Notes under the pieces: model-generated
The model's database searches: none
What the model saw: only the letters and a program-made list of their open reading frames with translations
Told to the model about the DNA's origin: nothing
Shown here: in pieces, positions 19,659 to 28,175 of the stretch
Layout: every line of letters begins with the position of its first letter
Numbering within the stretch: position 1 is the first letter of the stretch
Made by a program: the position numbers and the translations under genes
NCBI RefSeq assembly: GCF_003323735.1
Contig: NZ_QOIM01000021.1
Coordinates: 1 to 64,000 of the forward strand
DNA from: Streptomyces reniochalinae
GTDB taxonomy: Bacteria; Actinomycetota; Actinomycetes; Streptomycetales; Streptomycetaceae
DNA length: 64,000 bases
Direction: 5' to 3'

Positions 19659-19773
19659 CCGCATCGCGCGCATGATGCGTGGTGGGCCGCCTGAGGCCCG
19701 AGGGGACCGGGGCTCCGACGTCTATCCGGAAGGGGCGGACCGCTACCCGGAAGCACAGCGAGTGGAGACAGCG

Positions 19774-20595
19774 ATGTCACACGACCCCGATGCCCCGGTC
19801 CTTGAGTTCGGTGGCACCACGCCGTACGAGGACTACGTCCAAGCGGACGTCCTCACCCACCTCCAGCACCCGCTCTCCGACGACCCGGGCGAGATGGCGT
19901 TCCTGGTCACCACGCAGGTGATGGAGCTGTGGTTCACCGTGCTGGTGCACGAGTGGCAGACGGCGGCGCGCAAGCTGCGCGAGGACGACCTGGAGGCCGC
20001 CGCGGCCGCCCTGACGCGCTCGACGTACGAGATGGCGTCGCTCAACGCCTCCTGGGAGCCGCTGGCCCATCTGACCCCCGCCCAGTTCAACTCCTACCGC
20101 TCCGCGCTCGGTGACGGGTCGGGTTTCCAGTCCGCGATGTACCGGCGGGTGGAGTTCCTGCTGGGCGAGAAGTCCTCCTCCATGCTCGTGCCGCACCGCG
20201 GGTCGCCGCGCGTGCACGCCGAGCTGGAGAAGGCCCTGCACGAACCGAGCCTCTACGACGAGGCGCTGCGGTTCCTCGCCCGCCGCGGCGAGGACGTCCC
20301 CGAAGCGGTGCTCCAGCGCGACCTCACGCGAAGGTACGAGGCCGACCCGGGCGTCGAGGCCGTGTGGGTGCGCGTCTACCGGGACGGCGCCGGATCGGTG
20401 GCGCACCGGCTGGGTGAGGCCCTGACCGAGGTCGCCGAACTGGTGTGGCGCTGGCGCAACGACCACCTCGTCGCCACGCGGCGGGCCATGGGAGCCAAGA
20501 CGGGGACGGGCGGCTCCGCCGGTGTGGCCTGGCTGGAGAAGCGGGCCGCCAAGCAGGTGTTCCCCGAGCTGTGGACGGCGCGCAGCCATGTCTGA
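19774..20595 (+). CDS. kynA: Tryptophan 2,3-dioxygenase
   Basis: 273 residues. It shows the heme dioxygenase family order: TPYEDYVQADVLTHLQHPLSDD, the conserved EMAFLVTTQVMELWFTVLVHE helix with its substrate-pocket residues, NSYRSALGDGSGFQS, and WRWRNDHLVATRRAMGAKTGTGGSAGV carrying the proximal histidine (RNDHLVATRR) and terminal signature. It opens the indole ring of tryptophan to N-formylkynurenine. ATG 19774 is chosen by alignment with family starts rather than the longer frame. It overlaps kynureninase by eight bases, so the operon is coupled. Confidence 0.95.
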   Translation: MSHDPDAPVLEFGGTTPYEDYVQADVLTHLQHPLSDDPGEMAFLVTTQVMELWFTVLVHEWQTAARKLREDDLEAAAAALTRSTYEMASLNASWEPLAHLTPAQFNSYRSALGDGSGFQSAMYRRVEFLLGEKSSSMLVPHRGSPRVHAELEKALHEPSLYDEALRFLARRGEDVPEAVLQRDLTRRYEADPGVEAVWVRVYRDGAGSVAHRLGEALTEVAELVWRWRNDHLVATRRAMGAKTGTGGSAGVAWLEKRAAKQVFPELWTARSHV

Positions 20596-21841
20596 CCTCG
20601 CCGCGGACGCGGCGCAGGACCAGGTGGCCGCCTCCCTCGACGCGGCCGACCCCCTCGCGCCGCTGCGTGAGCTGTTCGTGCTCGACGACGGCACCGTCTA
20701 CCTCGACGGCAACTCGCTCGGCGCCCTCCCCGCCCGGGTGCCAAAGCGGCTGGCCGAGGTGGTCTCCCGGGAGTGGGGGCAGCTGGGCATCAGGTCGTGG
20801 ACGGAGTCGGGCTGGTGGGAGATGCCGCAGCGGGTCGGTGAGCTGATCGCCCCGCTGGTCGGTGCGGGACCTGGCCAGGTCGTCGTGGGCGACTCGACGA
20901 GCGTGAACGTGCTCAAGGCCGTGGTCGGTGCCGTGCGGATCGCGCGGGAGCGCGCTGCGGGGCGTCCTTCCGGGCGGGACGAACTCCTTCTCGACGAGGC
21001 GACGTTCCCGACGGACGGCTACATCGCCGAGTCCGCGGCGCGGCTGACGGGGTGCGCGCTGCGTCCCGTCGCCGCCGCCCGGGTGCCCGAGGCCGTGGGG
21101 CCGCGGACCGCCGCGGTGCTGCTCAACCACGTCGACTACCGCACCGGCACCCTCAACGACCTGCCCGCGCTGACGGCGGCCGTCCGTGAGGCGGGCGCCG
21201 TCGGCGTCTGGGACCTGTGCCACAGCGCGGGCGCGTTGCCGGTGGGGCTGGACGCGCACGGGGTGGACCTCGCGGTGGGGTGCACCTACAAGTTCCTCAA
21301 CGGGGGGCCGGGCTCCCCCGCGTTCTTGTACGTGCGCTCCGCACTCCAGGAGCGGTTCGACTCGCCGCTGCCCGGCTGGGCCTCGCACGCCGACCCGTTC
21401 GCCATGGACCCCGCGTACGCGCCGGCCGCGGGCGCGGCGCGCGGCCGGGTCGGCACGCCGGACATCCTGTCGATGGCCGCGCTGGAGGAGGCGCTGACGG
21501 TCTGGGACGGGGTGCGGATCGAGGACGTGCGGGCCAAGTCGCTGGCGCTCACCGACTTCTTCCTGCGCTGCGTGGCGGCGTACACGGGTGCGGGCGCCGA
21601 GGTCGCGGTGCGGTCGCTGACGCCCGCCGAGCACGCGCGGCGCGGCAGCCAGGTCGCGCTGCTGTGCGACCCGGCGGAGCGGGCCGAGGGGGTGATGGCC
21701 GAGCTGATCGGGCGCGGCGTCGTCGGTGACTTCCGGCGCCCCGGTGTCCTGCGCTTCGGGTTCACCCCGCTCTACACTGCGTTCCAGGACGTCGAGCGTG
21801 CCGCGCGCGTCCTGGGCGAGGTGATCGGGGGACCACGATGA
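20588..21841 (+). CDS. kynU: Kynureninase
   Basis: 417 residues. Marks are YLDGNSLGALP near the start, VGDSTSVNVLKAVVGA, WDLCHSAGALPV and the PLP lysine in VGCTYKFLNGGPGSPAFLYV. It hydrolyses kynurenine to anthranilate plus alanine. The ATG at 20588 lies within the end of the dioxygenase gene, and its stop overlaps the next start (ATGA), so the three genes are translated together. The product anthranilate can feed tryptophan recycling or secondary metabolism. Confidence 0.95.
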   Translation: MSDLAADAAQDQVAASLDAADPLAPLRELFVLDDGTVYLDGNSLGALPARVPKRLAEVVSREWGQLGIRSWTESGWWEMPQRVGELIAPLVGAGPGQVVVGDSTSVNVLKAVVGAVRIARERAAGRPSGRDELLLDEATFPTDGYIAESAARLTGCALRPVAAARVPEAVGPRTAAVLLNHVDYRTGTLNDLPALTAAVREAGAVGVWDLCHSAGALPVGLDAHGVDLAVGCTYKFLNGGPGSPAFLYVRSALQERFDSPLPGWASHADPFAMDPAYAPAAGAARGRVGTPDILSMAALEEALTVWDGVRIEDVRAKSLALTDFFLRCVAAYTGAGAEVAVRSLTPAEHARRGSQVALLCDPAERAEGVMAELIGRGVVGDFRRPGVLRFGFTPLYTAFQDVERAARVLGEVIGGPR

Positions 21842-22563
21842 GCCAGGACGAGTACAAGGCACTGCTGGCACTCGCGCCGGCGCCGCCCGAGCGCCAGGTG
21901 CGCTACGGGGAGCACCCCTCCCAGGTCGTCGACCTCTACGGGCAGGGCGCCTCGGGGCCCCGCGTCGTCCTGCTGCACGGCGGGTTCTGGCGCGAGGAGT
22001 GGGACCGCACCCATCTGTCGCCGTTCGCCGCCGCGCTGGCGGGACAGGGGATGTCGGTGGCCCTGGTGGAGTACCGCAGGGTCGGCGGTGGCGGCGGCTG
22101 GCCCGCCACGGCCGAGGACGTCGACGCGGCCCTCGATCACCTGGGCGCCCCGCCCAGTGTCCTGTTCGGGCACTCCGCGGGCGGCCAGTTGGCGCTGTGG
22201 GCCGCGGCCAGGCGTCAGCGGGCCGCGGCCCGTGTCGTCGTGGCCGCCCCGCTGGCCGACCTCGCGCGCGCCCACGAGCTGCGTCTCGATGACGGCGCGG
22301 TGGCGTCCTTCCTCGGCGGCGAGGACGCGGCAGTAAGCGAGACCGAGAGCGCGCTGGAGGACGCCGATCCGATGCGGCTGCTGCCGCGCATCCCGGTGGA
22401 GGTGCTGCACGGTACCGCCGACGAGGAGGTGCCGATCGAACTGTCGCGGCGGTACGCGAACAACTGGGGCGGGCGGCTGCACCTGATGCCCGGCGTCGGG
22501 CACTACGCGCCGGTCACTCCGCGCACACCGGCCTTCGACGTGGTGGTGCGGTCGCTGCGCTAG
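21838..22563 (+). CDS. Alpha/beta hydrolase, probable kynurenine formamidase
   Basis: 241 residues. The oxyanion-hole motif HGGFWREEWDR, the nucleophile elbow GHSAGGQLALWAA, the acid in GTADEEVPIE and the histidine in PGVGHYAP give a complete triad. The HGGFW pattern is found in animal- and Streptomyces-type kynurenine formamidases. Coupled to kynureninase by a four-base overlap, it supplies the missing second step: hydrolysis of N-formylkynurenine to kynurenine and formate. Function is inferred from context plus motif; other esterase activity is possible. Confidence 0.88.
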   Translation: MSQDEYKALLALAPAPPERQVRYGEHPSQVVDLYGQGASGPRVVLLHGGFWREEWDRTHLSPFAAALAGQGMSVALVEYRRVGGGGGWPATAEDVDAALDHLGAPPSVLFGHSAGGQLALWAAARRQRAAARVVVAAPLADLARAHELRLDDGAVASFLGGEDAAVSETESALEDADPMRLLPRIPVEVLHGTADEEVPIELSRRYANNWGGRLHLMPGVGHYAPVTPRTPAFDVVVRSLR

Positions 22564-22566
22564 GTC

Positions 22567-22769
22567 GTGTCTTCAAAGTCCCGCCTGCCTGGCGGTGTCT
22601 GGCACGCACGCTCGCGGCGTTGTCGTCGGTCGCCGCTTCCCCCAGGGCTCGGCTTCGCTCGCCCCGGGAGGTGCCCCCACGCAGGGACTCCCTCCTCCGC
22701 CTTGCGAGCGCACGCACCAGACACCGCCAGGCCCGCCCTGCGGGCGGACGCCGCTACTTTGAAGACACT
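22567..22769. repeat. MITE-like palindromic element of 203 bp
   Basis: GTGTCTTCAAAGT at 22567-22579 is repeated exactly inverted at 22757-22769. Further inside, CCTGGCGGTGTCTGG on the left matches inverted CCAGACACCGCCAGG on the right, and GCGAGCG-type ends continue the symmetry, so the element could fold into one long interrupted hairpin. It encodes no protein. It lies three bases after the formamidase stop. Similar short non-coding repeats are dispersed in Streptomyces genomes. Confidence 0.65.
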
Positions 22770-22812
22770 CCCCAGGGGATCGCCCCTCCGGCGTGCGTCC
22801 GGTCGTCGAAAG

Positions 22813-22847
22813 CGCCTTCGGCCCCGCGCGTGGCGGGGCCGAAGGCG
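22813..22847 (-). terminator. Perfect 15-bp hairpin after the small secreted-protein gene
   Basis: CGCCTTCGGCCCCGC at 22813-22827 pairs exactly with 22833-22847 over a five-base loop, 37 bases beyond the minus-strand stop at 22885. Confidence 0.75.
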
Positions 22848-22884
22848 GGCGCGGCGTCCGGCCGGGCCGCGGCGGCGCTCGGCG

Positions 22885-23145
22885 TCAGTCCAGCTCGAGC
22901 TCGCCGATGTGGGCGCCGGTGTCGTAGTTGTTGACCTCGTTGTCCGAGATGTTCGTGTACTTGAACTGCTTGACGACGTTGGTGTCGTTGTCGCTGTTGT
23001 TCTCGTACTTGCTCAGGACGTGGTCGCTGAAGTCGTAGGCGGACGAGGTCCAGTTGTGGTTGTCGCCGGCGAAGGCGGTGCCCGCCGAGCCGAGGACGGC
23101 GGCGGTCGCCAGGACGGCGGCGGCGGTCGCGGTGCGGATGCGCAT
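22885..23145 (-). CDS. Tiny secreted Asn/Asp/Tyr-rich protein
   Basis: 86 residues. A clear signal peptide (MRIRTATAAAVLATAAVLGS, then AGTAFAG) leaves a mature part of about 60 residues: GDNHNWTSSAYDFSDHVLS..., with 10 Asn and 9 Asp and no Cys. ATG 23145 has AAGGAG five bases upstream; the longer frame is not supported. I do not recognise a family; it lacks chaplin hallmarks (no Cys pair, no sorting signal). It has its own strong terminator, suggesting an independently expressed abundant product. Neighbours give no clue. Confidence 0.75.
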   Translation of the reverse strand: MRIRTATAAAVLATAAVLGSAGTAFAGDNHNWTSSAYDFSDHVLSKYENNSDNDTNVVKQFKYTNISDNEVNNYDTGAHIGELELD

Positions 23146-23351
23146 GGGTGCTCCTTGCGGTCGGGGCGCGGGGTCTCGCGCGGGGTGTGCCCTGTGCGCG
23201 AGACCTCTTCCACACGCCGCAGCAAAACGATCATCATTAATCCGCACGTGCCGGTGGTGTACGCCGCACGGGCGCTTCCCGACGGGGCGGACCGTAGGCT
23301 TCGACGGGGGCCGCGTGAACCTCGCGGCCCGTGTGGGGCGTCCCTTTCGGT

Positions 23352-23894
23352 ATGGAAGAACAGCAGCGGACCGGCACGGTCCCGGCCGGGGTCACCCTCG
23401 GCCTGTTCGCGGCGTGGGCCCTGCACGACGCGGAGGAGACGGCCATGATGCCGCGCTGGCTCCGCACGCACGTTCCCGAGTTGCGGAAGTCGGCGCCGCG
23501 CGTGCCGGAGGCGGTGTGGACGCGGCTGGAGGCGACGGACGGGCGGCGGTTCGCGGCGGCCGTCGGCGTGATGGCCGTCCTCGTGGGAGCGGCCGCCGCG
23601 GAAGGGCACCGTACGGGCGGACGGAGCGCCACCTACCAGACGGCGCTGGGCGCCTTCGGCGCGCACGGCGTCGTGCACCTCGCGCAGGCCGCCGCCACCC
23701 GCAGCCTCACCCCGGGGGCGCTGACCTCACCGCTGGTGGTCATCCCCTTCACCGCCTGGGCCCGCGGGAGGCTGCGCGAGCAGGGGATCCTCCGGCCGAC
23801 GAGGCCGCGCGACATCGCCGCCGGTGCCCTCGGGGCCGTCGCGGCGCTGGCGGTCTCCCACGGTGTCGCCCACCTGCTCGTGCGGCGGCGCTGA
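23352..23894 (+). CDS. HXXEE-domain membrane protein
   Basis: 180 residues with the family motif HDAEE (AAWALHDAEETAMMPRWL) in the first helix, about three to four further hydrophobic segments (FAAAVGVMAVLVGAAAA; ALGAFGAHGVVHLAQAA; ITAGALGAVAALAVSHGVAHLL-like end) and a second conserved His pair. The family is membrane-bound and probably metal-binding but uncharacterised. ATG 23352. Its last 168 bases overlap the 3' end of the convergent membrane gene on the other strand. Confidence 0.75.
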   Translation: MEEQQRTGTVPAGVTLGLFAAWALHDAEETAMMPRWLRTHVPELRKSAPRVPEAVWTRLEATDGRRFAAAVGVMAVLVGAAAAEGHRTGGRSATYQTALGAFGAHGVVHLAQAAATRSLTPGALTSPLVVIPFTAWARGRLREQGILRPTRPRDIAAGALGAVAALAVSHGVAHLLVRRR

Positions 23895-25148
23895 CGGCAG
23901 CGGGGACCACCGGGAGCCGGCGCGCAGCCGGTCCCCCAGCGCGCAGAGACCGACCGCCACGGCGAGGAACGCCGCCGCGCCCGCCAGCAGCGCCGTCTCG
24001 TAGTAGCCGCCGCTCGCCACCCGCGCCGCCGCGTACCCGGTGGCCGCACCGCCCAGCACGGCGCAGCCCAGCACCGAGAGCAGCGGTCCCGCACCCGTGC
24101 CTCCCCCGGCCAGGGTGTCGCGCAGCGCGAGTCCGGCCGCCACCGTGCCGAGGGCCGGCCCCGCGGCTCCGGCCAGCGCCGGGGTGCCGAAGGTGACGCC
24201 GTAGCGGACGGCGAGCGCGGGAGCGAAGAAGAGGACGAGGAACCGGCGCAGGGCGTGGCCGAGGAAGGCGACGGCGTGGCCGGGTCTCGCGCGGGCCCCG
24301 GGCCCGCGGCCGGTGGGTGACCCGGGTCCGGGGTGGGTGCGGGCCGTCCACCGCCGGTCGCCCAGTCGGCACGCGGCGAGCACCGCCGCGCAGGCGGCGG
24401 CGAGCGGCAGCCGGTCGTCCAGCCGGCCCAGGTTGTAGAGCAGCAGCGTGTCGTAGGCGAGCAGGACGAGTCCGCCGAAGGCGGCGAGGGAGCCGAGGAA
24501 CAGCAGCAGCCGTACCGCCGGCAGCGGCGGCGGTGCCGTGTGCGGCGCGGCCCGGGTGGGCTCCCACCGGCGGGCCAGGGCCGCCAGCGCGGGCGGGGTC
24601 ACCAGCGCGGAGGCGCAGCGCACGGCCAGGTCGTCGAGGGTGTAGGGGTTGTGCAGGTCCCCTTCGACCGCGCAGAAGACGGCGGTGTGGGCGAGCGCGG
24701 CCACCACCAGCAGCGGTGAGCGCAGCACCCGGCGGCAGAGCAGCGGGTCGAGCCAGCGCAGCACCACGGCGAACGCCAGCAGCACCAGCGGCAGTTCCAG
24801 TGCCGCCTGGACGCGCAGCACGCTCACGGCGAGGGCGTGCGGCCAGGGCCAGTGGGTGACGAGCCACCCCAACGGGCCGCCACCGTCCGGCAGGTCGAAC
24901 CAGCCGGGAGGCAGATAGCGGGCCACGAAGGCGGGGTCGCCGCCCCGGACGCGCTCCACGTACACCACGACGGCCACCTGGTTGACCAGCACGAGACCGG
25001 TCACCACCCCCAGCCATGCGAGCGGCCCCGGCAGCCCGCGCCCCACCGCCCCGGATCCGAGCGGCGGTCGCGGTCGCCGGTCCCGGACCGCGAGGGCGAG
25101 CGCCAGGACGACGGATATGACGACGGTGCCGTCCACGGTTGCGTGCAT
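23727..25148 (-). CDS. Polytopic membrane protein of unknown function
   Basis: 473 residues with about ten predicted transmembrane helices (for example VVISVVLALALAV, WLGVVTGLVLVNQVAVVVYV, LLLFLGSLAAFGGLVLLAYD, LAVAVGLCALG). It contains an HNPYTLDDLAVR loop after FCAVEGD. The last ~60 residues are hydrophilic and overlap the HXXEE gene in antisense; this tail may not be conserved. It begins six bases after the upstream Uma2 gene's stop, so the two are probably co-transcribed. No family recognised. Confidence 0.65.
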   Translation of the reverse strand: MHATVDGTVVISVVLALALAVRDRRPRPPLGSGAVGRGLPGPLAWLGVVTGLVLVNQVAVVVYVERVRGGDPAFVARYLPPGWFDLPDGGGPLGWLVTHWPWPHALAVSVLRVQAALELPLVLLAFAVVLRWLDPLLCRRVLRSPLLVVAALAHTAVFCAVEGDLHNPYTLDDLAVRCASALVTPPALAALARRWEPTRAAPHTAPPPLPAVRLLLFLGSLAAFGGLVLLAYDTLLLYNLGRLDDRLPLAAACAAVLAACRLGDRRWTARTHPGPGSPTGRGPGARARPGHAVAFLGHALRRFLVLFFAPALAVRYGVTFGTPALAGAAGPALGTVAAGLALRDTLAGGGTGAGPLLSVLGCAVLGGAATGYAAARVASGGYYETALLAGAAAFLAVAVGLCALGDRLRAGSRWSPLPSAPPHEQVGDTVGDRQRRDGPEGTGGDVARPRRPEDPLLAQPPAGPGGEGDDHQR

Positions 25149-25154
25149 GGCGGC

Positions 25155-25739
25155 TCAGCGTACGTAGTTCTTCAAAACCTCGGTGTCCAGACGGATGCCG
25201 ACGGGCTCGGGAAGCGCGACCTGTTCACCGAACGAGGCGGTGTGCAGGTCGCGGTAGCGCCCGGTGTGCGGATCGGGGTTCGTGTGCACGACGACCTCGC
25301 CCGCGCCCCGGTCGACCAGGAGATAGACGGGGATGCCGACAGCGGCGTGGGCGGCCGGTTTCTCCTGCCGGTCGCGCTGGTTGGTGTCCGAGTCGTACGA
25401 GGTGACTTCGGCGGTCATCAGTACGCCGTCGGGTTCGGCCCACTCGCCCTGGCCGGCGAAGTGGGCGATGGGCGCGAGCGAGCCGTCCGGACGCACTCTT
25501 CCCTTGCGGTTGGCGCCGGCCTTCAGCCCTTGCGTGGGGTGCAGGTCGAGATCCGGGCGCGCCTGCATGCACTGCCTGAGCAGCCACATGGTGATCGTCT
25601 CGTGATCCCCGTCCGCCACGACCTTCTCTCCGATCCGTCCGCCGATGAACTCCAACGTGACGGTCTCGGGAGTGGAGGACGCGATCTGCTCGAAGTCCTC
25701 CACCGACATGTGAGACGTGCGCTCGGCCATAACCGTCAT
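25155..25739 (-). CDS. Uma2-family endonuclease-like protein (first copy)
   Basis: 194 residues. PD-(D/E)xK nuclease-fold traces: EPDGVLMTAEVTS supplies the Asp and Glu, and QEKPAAHAAVGIPVYLLVD the downstream Lys and the family's G-I-P-x-Y-L-L-V-D strand. The Uma2 family is expanded in Streptomyces and cyanobacteria; no DNA target is established. ATG 25739 has GGAGGGG six bases before it, so the very long upstream frame is not real. A paralogue lies 113 bases upstream on the same strand. Confidence 0.85.
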   Translation of the reverse strand: MTVMAERTSHMSVEDFEQIASSTPETVTLEFIGGRIGEKVVADGDHETITMWLLRQCMQARPDLDLHPTQGLKAGANRKGRVRPDGSLAPIAHFAGQGEWAEPDGVLMTAEVTSYDSDTNQRDRQEKPAAHAAVGIPVYLLVDRGAGEVVVHTNPDPHTGRYRDLHTASFGEQVALPEPVGIRLDTEVLKNYVR

Positions 25740-25852
25740 GCTGCCCCTCCTTCCAGGCGAAAGCCACTGTCGGCCGCGGGGCGGCGGGGCGGCGGGGGCC
25801 GGTGGAGGGCGGAGCTCCTTCGAAGAGGTGGACGGCGGCGGACTCTGCGGGC

Positions 25853-26473
25853 TCAGCCGACAGGCGTGACGCGGTGGCGAGGCCAGGAGGTGCGGCGAGC
25901 GGCGGGAGGAGCGCAAGGCAGAGAGGAGGTGTCGACCGGCAGTGGGCCGGAGGGCAGGGGCAGAGTGAGCGTCTCCCCGTAGGGACATGCCTCCCGGACG
26001 AGGTACGCCCCCTCCTCGGGGCGGCTGTAGCAGGTCGCTCGACGCGTGTAGGGGTCGAGAATCAGGTAGACGGGAATGTCCGCTGCGGCGTAAGCATCCG
26101 TCTTGGTGATGTAGTCGTTCTCGACGCTGGATCGTGAAACGATCTCCAACGCCAGCTCGATCAGCTCGGCGCTGCGCGGAGGCGTCTCGCTTTCCGGATG
26201 CCACAGCACCACGTCCGGGCTGAGGCCGGTGTCCCACTCGGGGTGGTGGAACTCGATGTCGCCCACTGCCTCCAGACCGCCGTGAGAGGCGTCGCTGCGC
26301 TCGTCCAGAATCGCCGTCATACGGCGGAAGGTACGAACGTGCTCCAGCGAAACGGGGGACATCATGACGAAGCCGTCCGCCGGCACGACCTCGACGCCCT
26401 CCAGGGATTCCGCCTTCTCCATGAGGCTCCGGATCAGCTCCAGGTCCCCCTCGATCTTCTCCACGCTCTCCAC
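25853..26473 (-). CDS. Uma2-family endonuclease-like protein (second copy)
   Basis: 206 residues. LSPDVVLWHPE (Asp), ELALEIVSRSS (Glu) and ITKTDAYAAADIPVYLILDP (Lys) match the Uma2 pattern more closely than the neighbouring copy. The GTG start at 26473 follows AAAGGGA. The C-terminal 30 residues are Pro/Arg-rich and outside the domain. It begins just beyond the purA terminator. Role unknown; tandem Uma2 genes often occur without restriction-modification partners, as here. Confidence 0.85.
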   Translation of the reverse strand: MESVEKIEGDLELIRSLMEKAESLEGVEVVPADGFVMMSPVSLEHVRTFRRMTAILDERSDASHGGLEAVGDIEFHHPEWDTGLSPDVVLWHPESETPPRSAELIELALEIVSRSSVENDYITKTDAYAAADIPVYLILDPYTRRATCYSRPEEGAYLVREACPYGETLTLPLPSGPLPVDTSSLPCAPPAARRTSWPRHRVTPVG

Positions 26474-26512
26474 CGTCCCTTTCGACGGACCCGCGCTGCC
26501 TACGGAACCAGC

Positions 26513-26545
26513 GTAGCCGCACGGTCGGACGGACCGTGCGGCTAC
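26513..26545 (-). terminator. Perfect 14-bp hairpin, purA terminator
   Basis: GTAGCCGCACGGTC and its exact complement flank a five-base loop. On the minus strand it starts 31 bases after the purA stop and before the Uma2 start at 26473. Confidence 0.8.
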
Positions 26546-26575
26546 GGGCGGGCGGGGCCCGGGGAGGTCGGGGGC

Positions 26576-27859
26576 TCAGAGGAAGGAGTTGACCTGGATC
26601 GTCTCGTCGCGGCCCGGGCCGACGCCGATGGCGGAGATCGGGGCGCCCGACATCTCCTCCAGGGTCTTCACATACGCCTGCGCGTTCTTCGGCAGGTCGG
26701 CGAAGGTCTTGGCCTTGGTGATGTCCTCGCTCCAGCCGGGCAGGTACTCGTAGACCGGCTCGGCGTGGTGGAAGTCGCTCTGGTTGTAGGGCAGTTCCGT
26801 GGTGCGCTCGCCCTCGATGTCGTAGGCGACGCAGACGGGGATCTGCTCCCAGCCCGTGAGCACGTCCAGCTTGGTGAGGAAGAAGTCGGTGAGCCCGTTG
26901 ACGCGGGTGGCGTAGCGGGCGATGACCGCGTCGAACCAGCCGCAGCGCCGGTTGCGGCCCGTGGTGACGCCGAACTCGCCGCCGATGGTGCGCAGCGCCT
27001 CGCCGTCGTCGTCGAACAGCTCGGTGGGGAAGGGGCCCGCACCGACGCGGGTCGTGTACGCCTTGAGGATGCCGATGACCCGGTTGATCCTCGTCGGGCC
27101 GACACCCGCCCCGGTGCAGGCGCCGCCCGCCGTCGGGTTGGAGGAGGTGACGAACGGGTACGTGCCGTGGTCGACGTCCAGCAGGGTGCCCTGGCCGCCC
27201 TCGAAGAGGACGACCTTGCCCTCGTCGATCGCGTCGTTGAGGACCAGCGTGGTGTCGGCGACGAAGCCCTTGAGCTGCTCGGCGTAGCCCAGCAGCTCCT
27301 CGACGACCTGCTGCGCGGAGATCGCGCGGCGGTTGTAGAGCTTGGCCAGCACCTGGTTCTTGAAGTCGAGCGCGGCCTCGACCTTCTGCAGCAGGATCGA
27401 CTCGTCGAAGAGGTCCTGGACCCGGATGCCGACGCGGTTGATCTTGTCGGCGTAGCTCGGGCCGATGCCGCGCCCCGTGGTGCCGATGCGCCGCTTGCCC
27501 AGGAACCGCTCGGTCGTCTTGTCGAGCGTCTCGTGGTACGGCGTGATCAGGTGGGCGTTACCGCTGACCAGCAGCTTGGAGGTGTCGACGCCGCGCTCGT
27601 TCAGTCCGCTCAGCTCGGAGAGCAGGACCGAGGGGTCGACGACGACGCCGTTGCCGATGACGGGGGTGCAGCCGGGGGAGAGGATCCCGGACGGGAGCAG
27701 GTGCAGCGCGTACTTCTGGTCGCCGACGACGACCGTGTGGCCGGCGTTGTTGCCGCCCTGGTAGCGCACCACGTAGTCCACGGAGCCGCCGAGCAGGTCG
27801 GTGGCCTTTCCCTTGCCCTCGTCACCCCACTGAGCACCGAGCAGCACAAGTGCGGGCAC
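26576..27859 (-). CDS. purA: Adenylosuccinate synthetase
   Basis: 427 residues, full length. It starts [21 protein letters not shown] with the GTP/IMP-binding loop, and has [21 protein letters not shown], and [14 protein letters not shown]. It couples IMP and aspartate using GTP to form adenylosuccinate, the first step from IMP to AMP. Monocistronic, with a strong terminator. An 8-bp inverted repeat (27951-27978) lies 92 bases upstream in its leader. Confidence 0.97.
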   Translation of the reverse strand: MPALVLLGAQWGDEGKGKATDLLGGSVDYVVRYQGGNNAGHTVVVGDQKYALHLLPSGILSPGCTPVIGNGVVVDPSVLLSELSGLNERGVDTSKLLVSGNAHLITPYHETLDKTTERFLGKRRIGTTGRGIGPSYADKINRVGIRVQDLFDESILLQKVEAALDFKNQVLAKLYNRRAISAQQVVEELLGYAEQLKGFVADTTLVLNDAIDEGKVVLFEGGQGTLLDVDHGTYPFVTSSNPTAGGACTGAGVGPTRINRVIGILKAYTTRVGAGPFPTELFDDDGEALRTIGGEFGVTTGRNRRCGWFDAVIARYATRVNGLTDFFLTKLDVLTGWEQIPVCVAYDIEGERTTELPYNQSDFHHAEPVYEYLPGWSEDITKAKTFADLPKNAQAYVKTLEEMSGAPISAIGVGPGRDETIQVNSFL

Positions 27860-27950
27860 AGGCGTACACCCCTTTCGGGTGGGGCATGTCCCACGTGCGT
27901 GGCGCGTATCGCCATCGCGTCAGCCGCAGGTCGGTACCCCGGATAGAGGA

Positions 27951-27978
27951 AGCCCCTGGCGCAACAGCGACAGGGGCT
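27951..27978. promoter_or_regulatory. Inverted repeat between divergent purA and DAGK-like gene
   Basis: AGCCCCTG, twelve bases, CAGGGGCT. It lies in the 316-bp divergent gap 27860-28175, which must hold both promoters; I could not place these confidently. It could be an operator or a leader hairpin of purA. Confidence 0.4.
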
Positions 27979-28175
27979 CTTGCACCGAGAGATTACCGAA
28001 CAATTCTCCCGGGTGACGAACAGGGGAGTGCACCGACTCGGACGGACGTACGAACGCGTACCACCTCAGCACACGCCGGCAGCTTCCGGGAACCGGGGTC
28101 GGTCCCCCGGTCCCGGGCCGGTCTCAAGAACGCACGGACTTGCCCGTACGCACGGATTCACGAGGAAGGATCGTG

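Noticed and set aside
22885..23145. Chaplin-type surface protein
   Set aside because: Small and secreted, but lacks the chaplin Cys pair and the typical N-terminal GNA-rich hydrophobic core.
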